From NCBI RefSeq assembly GCF_964332355.1, contig NZ_OZ201293.1, positions 744,001-808,000 on the forward strand: a DNA stretch of 64,000 nucleotides. The letters are read 5' to 3'. How positions within the stretch are numbered: position 1 is the stretch's first letter; every line of letters begins with the position of its first letter. Position numbers and translations under genes: made by a program. The DNA is from Imbroritus primus (lineage in GTDB: Bacteria > Pseudomonadota > Gammaproteobacteria > Burkholderiales > Burkholderiaceae). Under the pieces are notes generated by a model. That model was given only the letters and a program-made list of their open reading frames with translations, made no database searches and was not told where the DNA came from. Below, piece by piece: positions 43,649 to 51,736 of this stretch.

Positions 43649-43705
43649 TGGCCTCCCGTGCGAGTTTCACATAATGGCTTCACTTGTTCGAGTTCAGGAG
43701 TTCCC

Positions 43706-44104
43706 ATGAGCACTACCCCGCACACTTCCGCCGTCGACCTGCTGCAAGCCTTTGGCGACGCCTTCAACCGCCACGATCTCGACGCCATCATGTCGATGAT
43801 GACCGACGACTGCGTGTTTACCGCTGCCGGCGGCCCGAGCCCGGCGGGTACCCGCTTCGAGGGCCAGGCTGCCGTGCGTGCGGCGTTTGCCCAGGTGATC
43901 GCCACGTTCCCGGACGTGCAGTGGAAAAACGGCCGGCACTTTGCCGCCGGAGACCGCGGCCTGTCGGAGTGGACGTTCTCCGCGGCCCGCCCGGATGGCT
44001 CGCGTATCGAAGCCAATGGCTGTGATGTCTTCACCTTGCGCGATGGCAAGATCGCCATCAAGGAAGCCTACCGCAAGGATTGTCCGCCGGTCCCGGCCGC
44101 CTGA
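43706..44104 (+). CDS. tauX: SnoaL/NTF2-like small protein, candidate taurine dehydrogenase small subunit
   Basis: 132 residues, an NTF2-like fold: AFNRHDLDAIMSMMTDDCVFTAAGG at the start, FEGQAAVRAAFAQVIATFPD, and NGCDVFTLRDGKIAIKEAYRK at the end. AGGAG lies upstream of ATG 43706. It is followed 34 bases later by an FAD oxidoreductase gene; in Paracoccus and others the two-gene taurine dehydrogenase TauXY has a small subunit and a DadA-like large one, and this pair fits. The assignment depends on context; on its own the protein would only be called SnoaL-like. Confidence 0.6.
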   Translation: MSTTPHTSAVDLLQAFGDAFNRHDLDAIMSMMTDDCVFTAAGGPSPAGTRFEGQAAVRAAFAQVIATFPDVQWKNGRHFAAGDRGLSEWTFSAARPDGSRIEANGCDVFTLRDGKIAIKEAYRKDCPPVPAA

Positions 44105-44138
44105 TTCAAGTCGCGCCATCTTCCAAGGAATCGCCAAC

Positions 44139-45503
44139 ATGGCAAAGTACGATCCCACTTACGATCCGCTGGTGTCGCGCAGTCCCGGCGTCGGCCAGGA
44201 ATTTCCCCCGTCCTACTGGGCCGCGTCGGCGGGCACGCCGCCACCCGACGACGGTCCGGTCACGGCCGACATGGATGCCGATGTCGTCATCATCGGCGCC
44301 GGCTATACCGGCCTGTGCACGGCGATCTTCCTCGCCCGCGAGCATGGCATCCGTGCCGTGGTGCTCGAAGCCAACCGCACCGGCTTCGGCTGTAGCGGCC
44401 GTAACGGCGGACAGGCCCAGAACAATACGGGCCGCCTCAAGCGCTCGCAATGGATCCAGCGCTGGGGCATGGAGACCGCCCAGGCGATGCACCTCGAAGT
44501 GCTCGACGGCTTCCGGACCTTCGAATCGTTGCTGCGCGATTACAACATCGAATGCGATGCCCAGCCCGGCGGGCATTTCCTGATCGCCCACAAGCCTGCG
44601 ATGCTGGCCGGCATGGAGGCAGAAGTGCGCGTCATGGAAAAGCATTTCGACTACCACAGCACCATGATCGACGCGCAGACGTTGCGCTCGAAATACGTGG
44701 CTGACGCAGAAAGTGCTGGCGCCATGCATGAACCGGATGGCATCGGCGTGCACCCGATGAAGCTTGCCTTTGGTTACCAACGCGTGGCGCGGGAACTGGG
44801 CGCACGCATCCATACGGCCAGCCCGGTCATCGGCTGGGAGACGCGCGACGGCTTCCATTATCTGAAGACGCCGGGTGGTACTGTGCGTGCCCGCTCGGTA
44901 GGGATCGCGACGGGCGGCTACACCGCACCGGACCTGCACCCGACAGTCAAGTTCCGCTACATGCCGATCCTGTCGAACAACAGCGTAACGCGCGTGCTGA
45001 CCGATGCGGAAATCGCCGCCTGTAATTTCCAGACGCGCGAGGTGCTCACCGACACCCGCATGCTGCGCTACTACTATCGTCTGCTGCCCGGCAACCGCTT
45101 GCAGTTCGGCAGCCGCAGCGCCATTACGGGCGCCGATGCGCCGCGCGCCGTGCACCAGAAGCTGCTGGAAGACGGTATTGCCCGCAAGTTCCCCGTGCTG
45201 GCCGGCATTCCGCTGGAGTATTCGTGGTGGGGCTGGGTCGACGTCAGCCACGATATGATGCCGCGCATCCACCAGCCCGATCCACGCCAGCAGGTGTTCT
45301 ACGCCTTTGGCTACGGCGGCAATGGCGTGAGCTACTCGGCGCAGGCCGGGCGGCGCATGGCCGAGCAGATCGCCGGGCGGGCGGCCAACCAGAAGCTGCC
45401 GATCTTCACGTCGCAGCTCCCCACCCACCCCTTCCGTCCGTTCCGCCGACTGGGCCAGCGCATGCTGTACCACTGGTGGGCCTACCGCGACGAGCAGCGC
45501 TAA
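44139..45503 (+). CDS. tauY: FAD-dependent oxidoreductase, candidate taurine dehydrogenase large subunit
   Basis: 454 residues, DAO (DadA/GlpO/PuuB-like) family. Dinucleotide-binding motif ADVVIIGAGYTGLCTAIFLA (about 47-66), GFGCSGRNGGQAQNN (FAD contact), VGIATGGYTAP, and C-terminal FYAFGYGGNGVSYSAQAGRRMA. Oxidises a primary amine to an aldehyde. Between a TauR-like gene and TauABC-like genes, taurine to sulfoacetaldehyde plus ammonium is the best guess; a gamma-glutamylputrescine oxidase-like role is the main alternative. Confidence 0.68.
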   Translation: MAKYDPTYDPLVSRSPGVGQEFPPSYWAASAGTPPPDDGPVTADMDADVVIIGAGYTGLCTAIFLAREHGIRAVVLEANRTGFGCSGRNGGQAQNNTGRLKRSQWIQRWGMETAQAMHLEVLDGFRTFESLLRDYNIECDAQPGGHFLIAHKPAMLAGMEAEVRVMEKHFDYHSTMIDAQTLRSKYVADAESAGAMHEPDGIGVHPMKLAFGYQRVARELGARIHTASPVIGWETRDGFHYLKTPGGTVRARSVGIATGGYTAPDLHPTVKFRYMPILSNNSVTRVLTDAEIAACNFQTREVLTDTRMLRYYYRLLPGNRLQFGSRSAITGADAPRAVHQKLLEDGIARKFPVLAGIPLEYSWWGWVDVSHDMMPRIHQPDPRQQVFYAFGYGGNGVSYSAQAGRRMAEQIAGRAANQKLPIFTSQLPTHPFRPFRRLGQRMLYHWWAYRDEQR

Positions 45504-45518
45504 GGCGCTTGCAACCAG

Positions 45519-45546
45519 CTGGACCGCCCTGGTCCAGCTGGACCCA
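45519..45546. promoter_or_regulatory. Candidate TauR/MocR operator of the transporter operon
   Basis: CTGGACCGC (45519), CTGGTCCAG (45529) and CTGGACCCA (45538) follow one another at 9-10 bp spacing, matching the repeats at 43609-43626. CTGGTCCAG is also a palindrome. Confidence 0.6.
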
Positions 45547-45744
45547 GCATTTATGCTGTGTGGGCCTACCCAGGGTAGCCCAGTGTTGGCTAAGCTGAAC
45601 CATGATGTTGGACGGTGTGATACCAGATTGACGGCTGGCACACCCGTCAGGCAGCAGCAGTATCCGGCAGTCCGCGCAGGACCCGGCGGTAGCAACGAGG
45701 CGACAAAGAGCGCCCGTGCATTCAAAAAAACAGGAGACACTGGC

Positions 45745-45786
45745 ATGCCTCATGCTTTGACTTTCCTCTTCTCTTCTGCGCACTGA
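45745..45786 (+). CDS. Possible 13-residue leader peptide (MPHALTFLFSSAH)
   Basis: ATG 45745 preceded by CAGGAGA at 7-8 bases, stop at 45784-45786, ending 126 bases before tauA. The quality of the ribosome binding site suggests it is translated. Whether it regulates tauABC (as a uORF) or is accidental cannot be decided here. Confidence 0.3.
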   Translation: MPHALTFLFSSAH

Positions 45787-45912
45787 TTCCGTGCACGGCA
45801 TCCCGGTGCCGGTAGTGTGACTTGCAGCAAATCAACCGTTGCTTTACCCGAAGGCAGTATCGCGTTGCTGTACCCAGTGGTGCGTTGCCGTTCTGACAAC
45901 AAGGAGAGAAAG

Positions 45913-46905
45913 ATGCGTATCTGGATCAAATCCGTAGTTGCACTCGCAGTGATGGCAGGCGCGGTCGCGGCGCAGGCCCAGACCAAGGAAGTGACCATCG
46001 CCTACCAGGACATGGTGGTGCCATGGCGCGTTGCGCACGATTTGAAGGAAGTCGAGAAGCAGACGGGCTACAAGGTGTCGTTTCGCCAGTTCACGGGCGG
46101 TGGCGACGTGATTCGCGCCATGGCTTCCGGGCAGATCGCGATCGGTGAAGCCGGCTCGTCGCCCATCGCCGCTGCGCTCTCGCAAGGCCTTGACCTGCAA
46201 CTGTTCTGGATCCTGGATGACATCGCCGCGGCCGAAGCGCTGGTGGCGCGCAACGGTTCGAACGTCAATACGGTGGCCGACCTGAAAGGCAAGCGCCTGG
46301 GCGTGCCGTTCGTCTCCACCACGCACTATCACACGCTGGTAGCGCTCGAGCAGGCCAAGGTCAATCCCAAGGACGTGCGCATCATGAACATGCGTCCGCC
46401 GGAAATTGCCGCCGCCTGGTTGCGCGGCGACATTGACGCGGCCTTTGTGTGGAATCCGGCGCTCGACCAGATCAAGAAGAACGGCAAGGTGCTGGTGACC
46501 TCCGGCGAGATCTCCGACAAGACCGGCAAGGCGACCTTCGACGGCATGGTCGTCACCAAGAAGTTCGCGCGTGAAAACCCGGACTTCATGGTCAAGTTCG
46601 TCAAGATTCTGGCCGCCGCGGACGAGAAGTACCGCAGCAACAAGGCCGCCTGGACTGCCGATTCGCCGATGGTGAAATCGGTGGCGCGCATCGCCGGCGC
46701 CAAGCCGGAAGACGTGCCGAGCAGCCTGGCACTGTACAAGTTCCCGACCCTGGAAGAGCAGGCGTCGGCCAAGTGGCTGGGCGGCGGTGCGGCCAAGTCG
46801 CTCAAATCCACAGCAGAGTTCCTGAAGGAGCAGGGCACGATCCAGCAAGTTCTGCCTGACTACAGCGGCGGTGTCACCGACGAGTGGGTCAAGCGCGCCC
46901 GCTGA
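45913..46905 (+). CDS. tauA: Taurine-type ABC transporter, periplasmic binding protein
   Basis: 330 residues. Signal peptide MRIWIKSVVALAVMAGAVAAQA^QTKEVTIAYQ, then the TauA/SsuA fold: MASGQIAIGEAGSSPIAAALSQGLDLQLFWI, LKGKRLGVPFVSTTHYHTLVALEQ, WLRGDIDAAFVWNPALDQI. Captures taurine or a related sulfonate in the periplasm. AAGGAGA lies upstream. First gene of a transporter operon with tauB, tauC and a TauE-type gene. Confidence 0.87.
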   Translation: MRIWIKSVVALAVMAGAVAAQAQTKEVTIAYQDMVVPWRVAHDLKEVEKQTGYKVSFRQFTGGGDVIRAMASGQIAIGEAGSSPIAAALSQGLDLQLFWILDDIAAAEALVARNGSNVNTVADLKGKRLGVPFVSTTHYHTLVALEQAKVNPKDVRIMNMRPPEIAAAWLRGDIDAAFVWNPALDQIKKNGKVLVTSGEISDKTGKATFDGMVVTKKFARENPDFMVKFVKILAAADEKYRSNKAAWTADSPMVKSVARIAGAKPEDVPSSLALYKFPTLEEQASAKWLGGGAAKSLKSTAEFLKEQGTIQQVLPDYSGGVTDEWVKRAR

Positions 46906-46910
46906 GGGCG

Positions 46911-46935
46911 TCACGGCGGTGCGGCGCGGCCGTGA
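46911..46935 (+). promoter_or_regulatory. Intercistronic hairpin after tauA
   Basis: TCACGGC / GCCGTGA, 7-bp stem, directly after the tauA stop and before a 124-base gap. Such hairpins often protect binding-protein mRNA so that it exceeds the membrane parts. Confidence 0.45.
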
Positions 46936-47029
46936 GGCCTGGACCGCACCATTCTGGAGAAAGGCGCCAGTGACTGGTGCAGACGCATGCGCGGCGCCTC
47001 TTCTCATCCGTTGTCTGGAAGCTCGTTTG

Positions 47030-47815
47030 ATGGCTACTCTCGAAATTGAAAATCTCAGCGTCAAGTACGCAGGACGCGACGGCGAGGAAACGCTGGCGCT
47101 GTCCAATGTCAATCTGAATATGGGAAGCGGCGACTTTGTGGTCGCCCTGGGCGCCTCCGGCTGTGGCAAGACGACACTGCTGTCGTGCATCGCGGGCTTC
47201 ATGCAAGCCTCCGAGGGCGAGATCCGCCTCAATGGCAAGCCGGTGATCGGTCCCGGTGCCGAACGCGGCGTGGTGTTCCAGAAGCACGCGCTGATGCCGT
47301 GGCTGAACGTTATCGACAATGTCGCGCTGGGTTTGCAGCTGCGCGGCATGGGCAAGAAGGAGCGCTACGACATTGCCCGTGAAAAACTGGGCCAGGTTGG
47401 GCTCGAGAAGGTCGCCGCCAAGCCGGTGTACCAGCTGTCGGGCGGCATGCAGCAGCGTGTTGGCATCGCCCGCGCGCTGGCCAATGATCCGGCGGTGATG
47501 CTGATGGACGAACCGCTCGGCGCGCTCGACGCGCTGACGCGCGAGTCGATCCAGGCGCTGATCCTGAAGCTGTGGGCGCGCGAGCAGAAGATCGCGTTCT
47601 TCATCACGCATAGTGTGGAAGAGGCGCTGTTCCTGGCAACCCGCCTGATCGTCATGAGTCCGTCGCCGGGCCGCATCGCTCATACCTATGAACTGCCATT
47701 CGCGCGCCGGTTTCTCGAATGCGGCGACGCACGTCTGGTGAAATCCGATCCCGAATTCATCCGCTACCGCGAAGAAATCGTCGATCTCATCCACAACACC
47801 ACGGCAGAGGAATGA
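47030..47815 (+). CDS. tauB: Taurine-type ABC transporter, ATPase
   Basis: 261 residues. Walker A GASGCGKTT (41-49), Q-loop VVFQKHALMPWLNV, signature QLSGGMQQRVGIARAL, Walker B AVMLMDEPLGALD, switch FFITHSVEEALFLA. Very like TauB/SsuB. ATG 47030 gives the conserved start MATLEIENLSVKY. Stop is 2 bases before tauC. Confidence 0.9.
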   Translation: MATLEIENLSVKYAGRDGEETLALSNVNLNMGSGDFVVALGASGCGKTTLLSCIAGFMQASEGEIRLNGKPVIGPGAERGVVFQKHALMPWLNVIDNVALGLQLRGMGKKERYDIAREKLGQVGLEKVAAKPVYQLSGGMQQRVGIARALANDPAVMLMDEPLGALDALTRESIQALILKLWAREQKIAFFITHSVEEALFLATRLIVMSPSPGRIAHTYELPFARRFLECGDARLVKSDPEFIRYREEIVDLIHNTTAEE

Positions 47816-47817
47816 AA

Positions 47818-48678
47818 ATGGCTGCTACCAGTGTGAAATCCGCGGCGCTGCCGACGGCTAAGGCCAAGAGCAAGCCGATGAAGGCTGTATCCGGGTACCG
47901 GCTGCCGGGCGAAGGCTCGAGCACTGCCATCGCGACCGTAACCGTTATCTCGCTGCTGGTGCTGTGGTGGGTCGCCACCACGTTCCAGTGGGTGCCGCCG
48001 TTGTTCCTGCCGAGTCCCAAGGCAATCTATACGGCGTTCATCGACGCATGGAACGGTGACCTGCAAGGCGGCTTGCCGCTGCTCGAGCATTTCCGCCAGA
48101 GTATGGTCCGCGTGTTCGGCGCCTTCGCGCTGGCCGTGGTCACCGCGGTACCGATCGGCGTGCTGATGGGCGTGTCGCGCATTGCGCGCGGCATCTTCGA
48201 TCCGCCCATCGAGTTCTATCGTCCGCTGCCGCCGCTGGCCTACCTGCCGCTGATCGTGATCTGGTTCGGCATCGACGAGACCTCCAAGATCATTCTGATT
48301 TTCCTGGCCTGTTTCGCACCGCTTGCCATGTCGGCGCAGGCCGGCGTGAAGTCGGTGGCCATCGAGCAGATCAACGCCGTGTATTCGATGGGCGCCTCGC
48401 GCTGGCAGGTGATCCGCCATGTCGTGTTGCCGGCTGCGCTCCCGGAAATCCTCACCGGCATGCGCATCGCCATCGGTTTTGGCTGGACCACCCTGGTGGC
48501 CGCCGAGATGGTCGCGGCAACCGCCGGCCTGGGACAGATGGTATTGAACGCATCCAATTTCTTGCGGACCGACGTGGTGATCATGGGTATCATCCTGATC
48601 GGCTTGATTGCCTATGGTTTCGACATGCTGATGCGTCGCGCCGAAACCTGGCTGGTACCTTGGAAAGGAAGGATGTGA
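47818..48678 (+). CDS. tauC: Taurine-type ABC transporter, permease
   Basis: 286 residues. Six membrane spans and the EAA loop YSMGASRWQVIRHVVLPAALPEILTGMRIAIGFGWTTLVAAEM. ATG 47818 is chosen for AGAGGA six bases upstream; ATG 47812 overlapping tauB is an alternative. Ends in a 4-base overlap (GTGA) with the next gene. Confidence 0.9.
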   Translation: MAATSVKSAALPTAKAKSKPMKAVSGYRLPGEGSSTAIATVTVISLLVLWWVATTFQWVPPLFLPSPKAIYTAFIDAWNGDLQGGLPLLEHFRQSMVRVFGAFALAVVTAVPIGVLMGVSRIARGIFDPPIEFYRPLPPLAYLPLIVIWFGIDETSKIILIFLACFAPLAMSAQAGVKSVAIEQINAVYSMGASRWQVIRHVVLPAALPEILTGMRIAIGFGWTTLVAAEMVAATAGLGQMVLNASNFLRTDVVIMGIILIGLIAYGFDMLMRRAETWLVPWKGRM

Positions 48679-49457
48679 TAGAAGGTTGGTTTGGGCTGTC
48701 GCCAGCAATGCTGGCGCTGGCGGCAGCAGCAGTGGTTGTTGCAGGTGTGGTACGGGGATACGCAGGATTCGGGTTTTCCGCGATGGTGGTCGGCACGCTC
48801 GCCATCGTGATATCCCCGGCGCAGATCGTGCCAGTCATGTATCTGATGGAAATCGCGGCAAGCCTGTCGTTGCTGCCGGCCATTCGCCGGCACATCGACT
48901 GGAGCTGGCTTACACCGCTCGCGATTGCCAACATCATCACCACCCCGCTCGGGGTATGGATGCTCACCCGGTTCAACGAGGACACGCTGCGGTTGATGGT
49001 GGCGCTGTCGCTGCTGGTACTCAGCACGATCCTGCTGACAGGCTACTCGCGTCCCGACTCGGGTCGGCCGGTGGGCGGCTCCTTGCGCTGGACCACGGGC
49101 GGTGTTTCCGGCGTGATGAGCGGCATCGCCGCCGTCGGCGGTCTCGCCGTCGCGGCGATGTTCCTGCTGACGGGCGTGGCTGCCGCGCAACTGCGCGCGA
49201 CGATGATCGCACTGCTGTTCGTCATGGATATCTGGGCGCTGGGATTGTCATACGCCGGTGGTATCGTGCACTGGCAGACGTTTGCACTGGCGTGCGCGCT
49301 GGCGCCGGCCATGGTGGTGGGCATTCGCCTCGGTCACCGGCTGTACCATCGCGACATGTCGCGCGACGTGGGACAGCAGGCATTCCGCCAGCGTATTTCC
49401 ATTCTGCTGTTCACGCTGGCATTGGCCGGTCTGTTGCGGACCTGGCTGGTGAACTAA
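48675..49457 (+). CDS. TauE/SafE-family exporter (probable sulfite exporter)
   Basis: 260 residues, GTG start at 48675 with AAGGAAGG upstream, overlapping the tauC stop. About eight membrane spans (LALAAAAVVVAGVVRGYAGFGFSAMVVGTL..., GVSGVMSGIAAVGGLAVAAMFLL). The repeated G(Y/F)GFS and SGIAAVGG blocks are TauE/SafE signatures. In the context of sulfonate breakdown it would export sulfite released from sulfoacetaldehyde (family knowledge: TauE/TauZ in taurine clusters). Confidence 0.8.
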   Translation: MIEGWFGLSPAMLALAAAAVVVAGVVRGYAGFGFSAMVVGTLAIVISPAQIVPVMYLMEIAASLSLLPAIRRHIDWSWLTPLAIANIITTPLGVWMLTRFNEDTLRLMVALSLLVLSTILLTGYSRPDSGRPVGGSLRWTTGGVSGVMSGIAAVGGLAVAAMFLLTGVAAAQLRATMIALLFVMDIWALGLSYAGGIVHWQTFALACALAPAMVVGIRLGHRLYHRDMSRDVGQQAFRQRISILLFTLALAGLLRTWLVN

Positions 49458-49479
49458 CCGGGCACCCCGGCACCCGGTT
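49456..49479. terminator. Stem-loop between convergent tauE-type and pta genes
   Basis: AACCGGG / CCCGGTT, 7-bp perfect stem with 10-base loop, overlapping the stop codon of the exporter gene; no T-run. A second GC-rich hairpin follows to 49505. Confidence 0.4.
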
Positions 49480-49508
49480 CATCCCGGCTGCCGGGCGGTT
49501 GCCAATGT

Positions 49509-50444
49509 TCAGCGGGCCGCGAGCACGCCGAGCGCGGCCGAGGCCAGGCGGGCATAGGCCGAATCCGCGCGGCTGGTAAGCACCACCGGCACGCGCGCAC
49601 CCAGCACCAGGCCGGCGCATTCCGCGCCGCCGAGATACACGAACGATTTGTAGAGCGTGTTGCCGGTTTCCAGGTTGGGAGCAATCAGGATGTCCGGCTG
49701 GCCGGCCACGGGCGAGGCGATACCCTTGATGCGCGCGGCTTCGGCCGAGATGGCGTTGTCGAAGGCCAGCGGGCCATCGATGATGCCGCCGGTCAGCTGG
49801 CCGCGGTCGGCCATCTTGCACAGCGCGGCGGCGTCGAGCGTACCGGGGATCGCCGGATTGACCGATTCCGTGGCGGAGAGGATGCCTACCTTCGGTGCGC
49901 TGATCGACAGCGCATGCGCCAGATCGATGGCGTTCTGCACGATGTCGCGCTTGGTCGGCAGGTCGGGTGCGATGTTCACCACGCAGTCGGCCAGCATCAG
50001 CGGCTTGTCGTAGCGCGGCAGGCTGAAGTAGAACACGTGCGAGATGCGGCGCGAGGTACGCAGACCGGCATCGCGTGACACCAGCACGGCCATCAGCTCA
50101 TCGGTGTGCAGGCTGCCCTTCATCAGGACCGTGGCAGAACCGTCGCGCACCATTTCGGCAGCGCGCTGTGCTGCGGCCTTGGGGTCGTCTGGCGTATCGA
50201 CCAGCGTCATGCTACCGAGATCGAGCTTGAGGGACGCGCCCAGCTCACGGATGCGCGTCGCCGGGCCAACCAGTGCCAGCGTGGCGATGTTCGCCTTGAC
50301 GATGTCCTGGCAGGCCGACAGCGCCTGCGCTTCGCACGGGTAGACCACGGCGATGACGGGTTTGTCGGCGCGCGCGGCGGCGCGCTGGATCAGCGCATCG
50401 AGCGCCGGATGCTGGGTGCCGTGAGCGGCGGGACTTGCTGCCAT
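49509..50444 (-). CDS. pta: Phosphate acetyltransferase (PTA/PTB family)
   Basis: 311 residues, ATG 50444 with GGAGGAAAC upstream. PTA_PTB domain over the whole length: KPVIAVVYPCEAQAL, GSATVLMKGSLHTDELMAVLV, RISHVFYFSLPRYDKPLMLADCVVNIAPDL and LIAPNLETGNTLYKSFVYLGGAECAGLVLGARVPVVLTSRADS. Converts acetyl phosphate and CoA to acetyl-CoA. In sulfonate catabolism this follows Xsc, which makes acetyl phosphate; phosphate butyryltransferase activity is the alternative. 41 bases downstream of an IclR gene in the same direction. Confidence 0.82.
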   Translation of the reverse strand: MAASPAAHGTQHPALDALIQRAAARADKPVIAVVYPCEAQALSACQDIVKANIATLALVGPATRIRELGASLKLDLGSMTLVDTPDDPKAAAQRAAEMVRDGSATVLMKGSLHTDELMAVLVSRDAGLRTSRRISHVFYFSLPRYDKPLMLADCVVNIAPDLPTKRDIVQNAIDLAHALSISAPKVGILSATESVNPAIPGTLDAAALCKMADRGQLTGGIIDGPLAFDNAISAEAARIKGIASPVAGQPDILIAPNLETGNTLYKSFVYLGGAECAGLVLGARVPVVLTSRADSAYARLASAALGVLAAR

Positions 50445-50485
50445 GTTTCCTCCAAATACCGTACACGCCCGTGCGGCGTCCTCGG

Positions 50486-51331
50486 CTAGAACGTTTGCGT
50501 CAGCTCGGCCGCAGCCTGCAGGGCGCGCGGCACGAATTCGAGAGAGCGCGACAGCGGCGAACGTGCCGTAGGCGCATGAATGGCGATGGCGGCAACCATC
50601 TTGCCGTTGGTGTCGCGCACCGGCACCGCCACGCAGGCGATACCGGCGACGAATTCTTCGTTGTCGATGCCGAGTTCCTTGTCCGCGCAGCGATCCAGCT
50701 CGGCTTCCAGCATTTCGACATTGGTGATGGTGTTCGGCGTGAAGCGCTCGAGCTTCAGCTGGCGCACCAGCTGGCTGCGGCGCTCCGGCGGCAGTTGCGA
50801 CAGCAGCAGCTTGCCGCTCGCCGAGCAGTGCAAGGGCACACGCGAGCCTGGCTTGAGGTCGAGGCGCAGCGGCCACGGCGCTTCCATGCGGTCGAGGTAC
50901 AGAACCTCGGTTTCATTGAGCATGGTCAGGTTGACGGTTTCACCGATATCGGCCACCAGGCTCGCCAGGATGGCGCGCCGCAATTGGCGCGGGCCGGAGT
51001 GGGTCACGATGTCCAGACCCAGGCGCGCGAGACGTGGCCCGACCGTGTAGGCGTTGCGCGGACCAGGCTCGCGGATGACGAGGCCGCCGTTTTCCAGCGC
51101 GGCCAGCATGCGGTGCAAGGAGGCCTTCGGTGCGTCGAAACCCTGCATGATTTCCGCCAGGGTCAGCGGCCGGTCGGCGCGGACCAGGAATTCGAGCAGC
51201 GCGAACGCGCGCAGGGTCGGCGTATCGCCGCGCTCGGCAGATGTGTCGAACGCGGGCGTGATATCGGGCACGACGATGGCGGGTGTGCCGCGTCCAGCCG
51301 TGGACTTCGCTGCCGCTGTGGTGGATTTCAA
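50486..51331 (-). CDS. IclR-family regulator (TTG start)
   Basis: 281 residues from TTG 51331, which has GGAGG at ideal distance; no suitable ATG follows until inside the helix-turn-helix. Winged helix (about 42-100; TLRAFALLEFLVRADRPLTLAEIMQGFDAPKASLHRMLAALENGG), then IclR effector domain (about 115-275; GETVNLTMLNETEVLYLDRMEAPWPLRL, HCSASGKLLLSQL, GIACVAVPVRDTNGKMVAAIAI). In the same operon as pta, so probably its local regulator. Confidence 0.86.
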   Translation of the reverse strand: MKSTTAAAKSTAGRGTPAIVVPDITPAFDTSAERGDTPTLRAFALLEFLVRADRPLTLAEIMQGFDAPKASLHRMLAALENGGLVIREPGPRNAYTVGPRLARLGLDIVTHSGPRQLRRAILASLVADIGETVNLTMLNETEVLYLDRMEAPWPLRLDLKPGSRVPLHCSASGKLLLSQLPPERRSQLVRQLKLERFTPNTITNVEMLEAELDRCADKELGIDNEEFVAGIACVAVPVRDTNGKMVAAIAIHAPTARSPLSRSLEFVPRALQAAAELTQTF

Positions 51332-51736
51332 TCGATCCTCCGTTCCAGAAAACGAGACGCCCTGATTGTACGCCTTGCCGGGTTGCCTACCCTCGCCCCC
51401 GCTCTTTCGCGGGCTGCCATCAGCGCCTGGTTGTCGCAGGCGATGGCGTAAGGCCGACATATGACGAGGAATGACTAGAAGAATATCAAAAAATAAAACG
51501 TTATGTACCGAAAAATTACATATGTTCCTGAGCATCTAAGGTGGATCCAGATTTGGGACACGCCGTTTCGATAAAAGCCATATAAAAAAGTGACTCAAAA
51601 TCCATTTAAATTGCTTTGCTCTGAGCAATGCGGAACGCTTCATTTCACTTTTACGGCATTCTGCAAATAGCGCTATCCATCGCTGTTCTGATCATGTATT
51701 CTAAATATCAGAAATGCATTCTATTATTTAGAACAA
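51332..51736. other. AT-rich intergenic region between two divergent IclR genes
   Basis: 405 bases, clearly richer in A/T than its neighbours from about 51470. No gene seen. It holds two palindromic boxes next to the right-hand IclR gene and a weaker inverted repeat TATGT-N10-ACATA near 51502-51521 on the side of the left-hand one. Confidence 0.5.
51699..51733. promoter_or_regulatory. Paired IclR-type operators
   Basis: TTCTAAATATCAGAA (51699-51713) and TTCTATTATTTAGAA (51719-51733) are 15-bp palindromes with centres exactly 20 bp apart, the second ending 3 bases before the IclR ATG. IclR proteins commonly bind such paired 15-bp sites and regulate their own genes. Confidence 0.6.

Larger units (their letters stand above)
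45504..45912. other. Regulatory region upstream of the tauA-like gene
   Basis: 409 bases without a normal gene. It holds three tandem MocR-type boxes at its left end, further half-sites (GTTGGACGG near 45607), a very short ORF with a good Shine-Dalgarno at 45745-45786, and the tauA ribosome binding site AAGGAGA. Confidence 0.5.

Noticed and set aside
44106..45746. 546-residue minus-strand frame across the tauY-like gene
   Set aside because: Shadow frame; the plus strand shows a full FAD oxidoreductase with a ribosome binding site.
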